Source of the DNA: Amycolatopsis sp. 2-15
Lineage (GTDB): Bacteria > Actinomycetota > Actinomycetes > Mycobacteriales > Pseudonocardiaceae
Length of the DNA stretch: 64,000 bases
NCBI RefSeq assembly: GCF_030285625.1
Contig: NZ_CP127294.1
Location: 3,420,001-3,484,000, forward strand
Direction: 5' to 3'
Shown here: positions 60,158 to 64,000 of the stretch, piece after piece
How positions within the stretch are numbered: the first letter of the stretch is position 1
Layout: each line of letters opens with the position of its first letter
Position numbers and translations under genes: made by a program
The notes under the pieces: model-generated
What the model was told of the DNA's origin: nothing
Database searches by the model: none
Seen by the model: only the letters and a program-made list of their open reading frames with translations

Positions 60158-60379
60158 GTGGCTCGCGACCCCGAGACCATCGAGCGTGAGATCGAGCAGG
60201 CCAGGACGGCGCTGGCGGCGACGCTCGACCAGCTGGGCACCAAGGCCAACCCCCAGAAGCTCGCGGACCAGGCCAAGAACGGCATCCGCGCGAAGCTGGA
60301 CGACCCCAAGGTCAAGTACCCGCTCATCGGCGTCGGGGCGTTGATCCTGGCGCTGCTGGTCCGCAAGCTGTTCCGCTGA
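60158..60379 (+). CDS. DUF3618 small membrane protein
   Basis: A 73-residue protein of the actinobacterial DUF3618 family: an amphipathic N-terminal part (RDPETIEREIEQARTALAAT, LDQLGTKANPQKLADQAKNG) and a C-terminal membrane helix (YPLIGVGALILALLVRKLF). The GTG at 60158 has GAGGAGGG upstream. The function is unknown. It lies next to the tRNA gene. Confidence 0.88.
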   Translation: MARDPETIEREIEQARTALAATLDQLGTKANPQKLADQAKNGIRAKLDDPKVKYPLIGVGALILALLVRKLFR

Positions 60380-60381
60380 CG

Positions 60382-60419
60382 CGTCTGAGCGGGCCCGGGA
60401 AGCCGGGTCCGCTCAGACG
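60382..60419. terminator. Hairpin between convergent genes
   Basis: A 17-bp stem (60382-60398 with 60403-60419, one mismatch) and a four-base loop, three bases after the DUF3618 stop. There is no T-run. It probably serves both convergent genes. Confidence 0.65.
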
Positions 60420-60468
60420 TATCAGGGTGCGGAAGGTCGACAAAGCGCCAAACCGGCGTGAAGGAACG

Positions 60469-60885
60469 TCAGGCGCGCGGGGAGACCGTCGGCTTCGAGG
60501 TGGGGACGTCGGGCGTCTCCTCGGCCTTGCGGTCTTCGACTTCCTTCGGCAGCTGCTTGCTCGGCGGGAGCTGAGGCTTGGCCGCGGCAGGAGCGACGGC
60601 GGCAGCCGGCTTCGAAGATCCCGACGGCGGCACCTCCAGCGGCTCGATGTCCGGCAGGGTGAGCCGCGCGGCCATGTACGAGCTCGTGAACTCCAGGGCG
60701 CTCCCGTTGAGCAGGTGCACGACCGTGGGTCGCCCGTCCGGGGCGAGCTCGTCGACGAGCTGGTCCGCGCGGTCACGCGCGGCGATGATGCCGGGCGCCT
60801 TCGCGGTCCGTTCCTCGCCACGGCCGCTGACGGTGATCGTCCAGTCGTCGTTTTCGTGCGCGTACGTCGCTGTGATCGTCTCCAC
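60469..60885 (-). CDS. Conserved hypothetical protein, HicB-like N-terminus
   Basis: A 138-residue soluble protein. Residues 1-60 (ATYAHENDDWTITVSGRGEE, AARDRADQLVDELAPDGRPT) resemble the partial RNase-H fold of HicB-like proteins. The remaining half is a Pro/Ala/Lys-rich tail. The GTG at 60885 with GGTGAGG upstream is preferred over a longer start. No toxin partner is seen. The function is unknown. Confidence 0.65.
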   Translation of the reverse strand: METITATYAHENDDWTITVSGRGEERTAKAPGIIAARDRADQLVDELAPDGRPTVVHLLNGSALEFTSSYMAARLTLPDIEPLEVPPSGSSKPAAAVAPAAAKPQLPPSKQLPKEVEDRKAEETPDVPTSKPTVSPRA

Positions 60886-61108
60886 TACTACCTCACCCCT
60901 CTCGCCATCAGCATGCGTCACTGGCCGAGACTCGGCCACCGCACACTCATGACGCGATTTCTGCGCCCCCGCGCAACCCGCGACTGTCCATCAGTCTTTC
61001 TACAGGGTTCTCGATACCGTAAAGAAACTCTGTGTCACAAGACACGGGAGGGGATTCGCACTGAGTGACGACCGAATGGCCTAATGCGCGTGCATTTTCA
61101 CGCGCACC

Positions 61109-61702
61109 TCAGTGGGCGCGTCGTGACAGTCCGGACCAGAGCATGTCCATGGCGTAGTCGGTCGCGATCTCGGGCGTCACGTCCGGGAAGCGCTCGCACC
61201 AGATCGCCAGCCGCTCGCACGCGCCGACCACGAACTCGGCCGACGCTTCGGCGCGGAGCTCGTCGTCGAAGTACTCGCCCATCACCGCCACGATCAGGTC
61301 CGTCTGCTGCCGCCGCGTCTGCTCGATCTCGTCGGCCGCCGGCGTGCCGATCAGCGCCATCTCGTGCCGCAGCAGCGACCAGGCCTCCCGGCGCTCGCGG
61401 ATGAAGACGAAAAACGCCAGCAGCCCGCGGCGCAGCGCGTCCTCGGCGGAAACCGCGCCCACCGTCGCCTGCTCGGTCACCTCGCGCAGCGCCGCCCGCG
61501 ACTGCCGGATGCACGCCAGCAGCAGGCCTTCCTTGGAGTGGAAGTACTCGTACAGCATCGGCTTCGACACACCCACGAGCTCGGCGATCTCGTCCATCGA
61601 CGCCGCCCCGTAGCCGCGCTCGGTGAACACCCGTTCGGCGACCTCGATCATCTGCCGTTCGCGTTCGGCCCGGGGCACGCGCTTGCGTTTCGCGGTGGTC
61701 AC
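61109..61702 (-). CDS. TetR-family regulator
   Basis: A 197-residue repressor. The HTH is SMDEIAELVGVSKPMLYEYF (residues 35-54), and the remainder is the helical ligand-binding domain (LLAFFVFIRERREAWSLLRH). The GTG start is 70 bp from the Baeyer-Villiger monooxygenase and divergent, with a perfect short inverted repeat between. Confidence 0.92.
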   Translation of the reverse strand: MTTAKRKRVPRAERERQMIEVAERVFTERGYGAASMDEIAELVGVSKPMLYEYFHSKEGLLLACIRQSRAALREVTEQATVGAVSAEDALRRGLLAFFVFIRERREAWSLLRHEMALIGTPAADEIEQTRRQQTDLIVAVMGEYFDDELRAEASAEFVVGACERLAIWCERFPDVTPEIATDYAMDMLWSGLSRRAH

Positions 61703-61720
61703 GAGAACACTCTACCGCCA

Positions 61721-61741
61721 GTAACCTACTCAAAGTAGGAT
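61721..61741. promoter_or_regulatory. Operator-like repeat CCTACT-CAA-AGTAGG
   Basis: A perfect 6-bp inverted repeat with a 3-base centre (61725-61739), the usual size and symmetry for a TetR site, in the gap between the TetR gene and the monooxygenase. Confidence 0.65.
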
Positions 61742-61772
61742 GGACTTCGGGTAACACTAAACGGGAGGGCGC

Positions 61773-63233
61773 ATGGGCAACCGCACCGAGATCGGGGTGA
61801 TCGTGGTCGGGACCGGGTTCTCCGGCCTGGGCATGGCCATCCAGCTGCGCAAGGACGGCCGCGAAGACTTCGTGATCCTCGAGAAGGCCGACGACGTCGG
61901 CGGGACCTGGCGCGACAACAGCTACCCCGGCTGTGCCTGCGACATCCCGTCGCACATGTACTCGTTCTCCTTCGAGCAGAACCCCGGCTGGTCGCGCGCC
62001 TACTCGCCGCAGCCCGAGATCTGGAGCTACCTGCGCGGCGTCACGGAGAAGTACGGCCTGCGCCGCTTCCTGCGCTTCGGCCAGGAGATGACCGGCGCTC
62101 GCTGGGACGCCGAGGAGAACCGCTGGCACGTCACCGCCAAGTCAGGCGACGAATTCGTGGCCAAGGCCCTGGTCGCGGGTGTCGGCGCGCTGCACCGGCC
62201 GCAGATCCCGCACCTGCCCGGCATCGAGAACTTCGCCGGCTCGGCATTCCACTCCGCGCAGTGGGACCACGGCGTCGACCTCGCCGGCAAGCGCGTCGCC
62301 GTGATCGGCACGGGTGCGAGCGCGGTGCAGTTCGTGCCGCAGATCGTCGGGCAGGTCGCGAACCTGACGCTCTTCCAGCGCACCCCGCCGTGGGTGATGC
62401 CGAAGGCCGACCACGACATGCCCGGCTGGGCCCGCGGCCTGTTCAAGGCGGTGCCGCTCGCGCAGCGCGCCTACCGCGACGTCCTGTACTGGATGCTCGA
62501 AGCCCGCGCCATCGGCTTCAACGGCCAGCCGTGGGTGATGCAGCTCGGCCAGCGGATCGCCAAGCGCAACATCGACCAGGCCGTGGCCGACCCGGCTCTG
62601 CGTGCCAAGCTGACGCCCGACTACACCATGGGCTGCAAGCGCGTGCTGATCTCCAACGACTACTACCCGGCCCTGGCCAGGGACAACGTCGACGTGGTCA
62701 CCGAAGGTGTCGCCGAGGTCCGCGAGCACAGCGTGGTCGACGCCGCCGGCGTGGAGCACGAGGTCGACGTGATCATCTACGGCACCGGCTTCCACGTCAC
62801 GGACGCGTTCGACACGCTCGAGATCGTCGGCCGCGACGGGCGCAACCTGGCCAAGGAATGGGCGACCGAGGGGATGCGGACGCACCTCGGCATCACCGTC
62901 AACGGCTTCCCGAACCTGTTCTTCCTGCTCGGCCCGAACACCGGACTCGGCCACAACTCCGTGGTGTTCATGATCGAGTCTCAGATCTCCTACATCGCGC
63001 AGGCGCTGCGGCTGGCGGGCGACCGCGCGATCGACCCGCGCCCGCAGGTGCAGGAGGCGTTCAACACCGACGTGCAGCGCAAGCTCTCGAAGGGCATCTG
63101 GACGCAGGGCGGCTGCAAGAGCTGGTACCTCGACGCGAAGGGCGTGAACCGCACCATCTGGCCCGGCTTCACGTGGCGGTACTGGCTCGACACGCGCACG
63201 GTCCGGCGGGAGGACTACGAACTGCTCGGCTGA
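61773..63233 (+). CDS. Baeyer-Villiger-type flavin monooxygenase
   Basis: A 486-residue FAD/NADPH enzyme. The first Rossmann motif is GTGFSGLG (residue 13), the second is GTGASAVQ, and the BVMO fingerprint FxGxxxHxxxW(P/D) appears as FAGSAFHSAQWD. The usual length is about 490-550. It inserts oxygen next to a ketone; the substrate is unknown. It is divergent from a TetR repressor, so is probably induced by its substrate. Confidence 0.92.
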   Translation: MGNRTEIGVIVVGTGFSGLGMAIQLRKDGREDFVILEKADDVGGTWRDNSYPGCACDIPSHMYSFSFEQNPGWSRAYSPQPEIWSYLRGVTEKYGLRRFLRFGQEMTGARWDAEENRWHVTAKSGDEFVAKALVAGVGALHRPQIPHLPGIENFAGSAFHSAQWDHGVDLAGKRVAVIGTGASAVQFVPQIVGQVANLTLFQRTPPWVMPKADHDMPGWARGLFKAVPLAQRAYRDVLYWMLEARAIGFNGQPWVMQLGQRIAKRNIDQAVADPALRAKLTPDYTMGCKRVLISNDYYPALARDNVDVVTEGVAEVREHSVVDAAGVEHEVDVIIYGTGFHVTDAFDTLEIVGRDGRNLAKEWATEGMRTHLGITVNGFPNLFFLLGPNTGLGHNSVVFMIESQISYIAQALRLAGDRAIDPRPQVQEAFNTDVQRKLSKGIWTQGGCKSWYLDAKGVNRTIWPGFTWRYWLDTRTVRREDYELLG

Positions 63234-63248
63234 AGCAAGCAGGGGTAC

Positions 63249-63293
63249 GAAGGGGACTTTCGCGGCAGGGGAGGAGGCGCGAAAGTCCCCTTC
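63249..63293. terminator. Strong hairpin after the BVMO gene
   Basis: A perfect 16-bp stem (63249-63264 with 63278-63293) and a 13-base loop, 16 bp after the BVMO stop. No T-run. Confidence 0.75.
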
Positions 63294-63373
63294 GCAGCTT
63301 GTGGGGAGGGCAGGAAGGCGCGCCGAACAAGCCCACGGACGGCGGTGGGCGCGCTCGGGTCAGGGATGAGGGC

Positions 63374-63410
63374 GGGGGCTTTCGCGACCCTCGACAACGC
63401 GAAAGCCCCC
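63374..63410. terminator. Second hairpin, facing the XRE gene
   Basis: A perfect 13-bp stem (63374-63386 with 63398-63410) and an 11-base loop, 44 bp from the end of the convergent XRE gene. It shares the core CTTTCGCG/CGCGAAAG with the hairpin at 63249. Confidence 0.7.
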
Positions 63411-63453
63411 GGCCGGGACCGGCGAAACGGCCCGGGTCGGCTCCGCCCGTGGC

Positions 63454-63972
63454 TCAGACGGGCGCGAGTTTGCGCAGGTGGCTGATCAGGTCGACCACCG
63501 GCAGGTCGCACAGCTCGGCCATCCGCTCGAGCGCGGGCAGGTCGAGTGACACTTCGGCCGGGCCCGAGCTCAACGTGGTCGCGCCGGCTCCCGGGGCACC
63601 GCGGCGCAGCCGGTCCTCGGCCCAGCGGCGCAGCGGCAGCAGTTCGGGCGAGGCCTCGGCCACCACTCGCTGCAGGTCCACCCGCACGCGTCCGGGCTCT
63701 TCCACGAACACGCGCCGGTGCACCTTGGCCAGCAGGTCCTGGGGCAGCTCGTCCATCGCGACGCACAGCTCGACCAGGCGCACCACGGAACATTGCCGCG
63801 TGCCCAGCTCGTACGTCGCCAGCGTCTGCAGGGAGATCTCACTCTGCAGACGCGTGTTCAGCTCCTTGCGCGTCCAGCCTCGCCTGCGCCGGAGCTTGCG
63901 GAGCTCGTCACCGAGTATCCGCTGGTAGTGCTCAGCGTCGATCACCACTTCCTCGTCCCCTGCCCTGCTCAC
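63454..63972 (-). CDS. XRE-family transcriptional regulator
   Basis: A 172-residue regulator. The HTH is at residues 17-60 (ILGDELRKLRRRRGWTRKEL, ISLQTLATYELGTRQCSVVR). The rest is a helical domain with AEVSLDLPALERMAELCDLP. A GTG start. It resembles actinobacterial XRE regulators with developmental roles, but I cannot assign one. The gene starts 28 bp from the window end. Confidence 0.87.
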   Translation of the reverse strand: MSRAGDEEVVIDAEHYQRILGDELRKLRRRRGWTRKELNTRLQSEISLQTLATYELGTRQCSVVRLVELCVAMDELPQDLLAKVHRRVFVEEPGRVRVDLQRVVAEASPELLPLRRWAEDRLRRGAPGAGATTLSSGPAEVSLDLPALERMAELCDLPVVDLISHLRKLAPV

Positions 63973-64000
63973 GCTCTCACACGCGGCGTCCGCTCTCGTG

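Overview
The window is high-GC actinobacterial chromosome, most likely from the Pseudonocardiaceae and perhaps Amycolatopsis. This rests on GTG-rich starts, GTGA/ATGA stop-start overlaps, dense short operons, and gene order I know from Mycobacterium tuberculosis. Examples are ctaD next to serB2, and dinG/pncB followed by clpS, DUF2017, P1 peptidase, mec, cysO, cysM, rhomboid, murI, metallo-beta-lactamase, rph and rdgB (the Rv1329c-Rv1341 block). The genus is an inference.

Layout. 0-3.4 kb: a lipoprotein and the PTS-dependent dihydroxyacetone kinase operon dhaKLM. 3.4-11 kb: repeats, small genes, a frameshifted DUF1963 gene, a divergent Lrp regulator/gamma-lyase pair, and assorted hydrolase, acetyltransferase and phosphotransferase genes. 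11-16 kb: ctaD, its terminator, a small inserted module flanked by a 30-bp repeat, then serB with a Pth2-like gene, and an OsmC protein. 16-22.2 kb (mostly minus): dinG, bioY, nicotinamidase and pncB. 22.3-32.5 kb (plus): proteostasis, cysteine and housekeeping genes, interrupted at 26.3-28.8 kb by a racemase gene and two broken genes. 32.6-38.7 kb: a three-gene ABC export system divergent from a two-component system. 38.8-59.9 kb: accessory DNA with bcp, lipoproteins, a Doc toxin-antitoxin pair, two secreted Tat enzymes, regulator/monooxygenase pairs and many broken or truncated genes. 60-64 kb: an unusual tRNA, DUF3618, a TetR/Baeyer-Villiger monooxygenase pair and an XRE regulator.

How genes work together. 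The mec-cysO-cysM block should make cysteine from a protein thiocarboxylate; here CysO carries two residues after its diglycine, so the JAMM peptidase may also mature it. Four oxidoreductase or lyase genes sit divergent from a private regulator (Lrp, GntR-TetR, IclR, TetR); three of these gaps have clear inverted repeats and the Lrp gap a shorter one. The HlyD/ATPase/permease operon faces a response-regulator/kinase operon across a gap with an 11-bp tandem direct repeat.

Condition of the sequence. No housekeeping gene shows a lesion, but at least ten accessory genes carry frameshifts, stops or truncations. Several are one-base changes in G or C runs and could be sequencing errors. The two in-frame stops and two gene-gene junctions are harder to explain that way.
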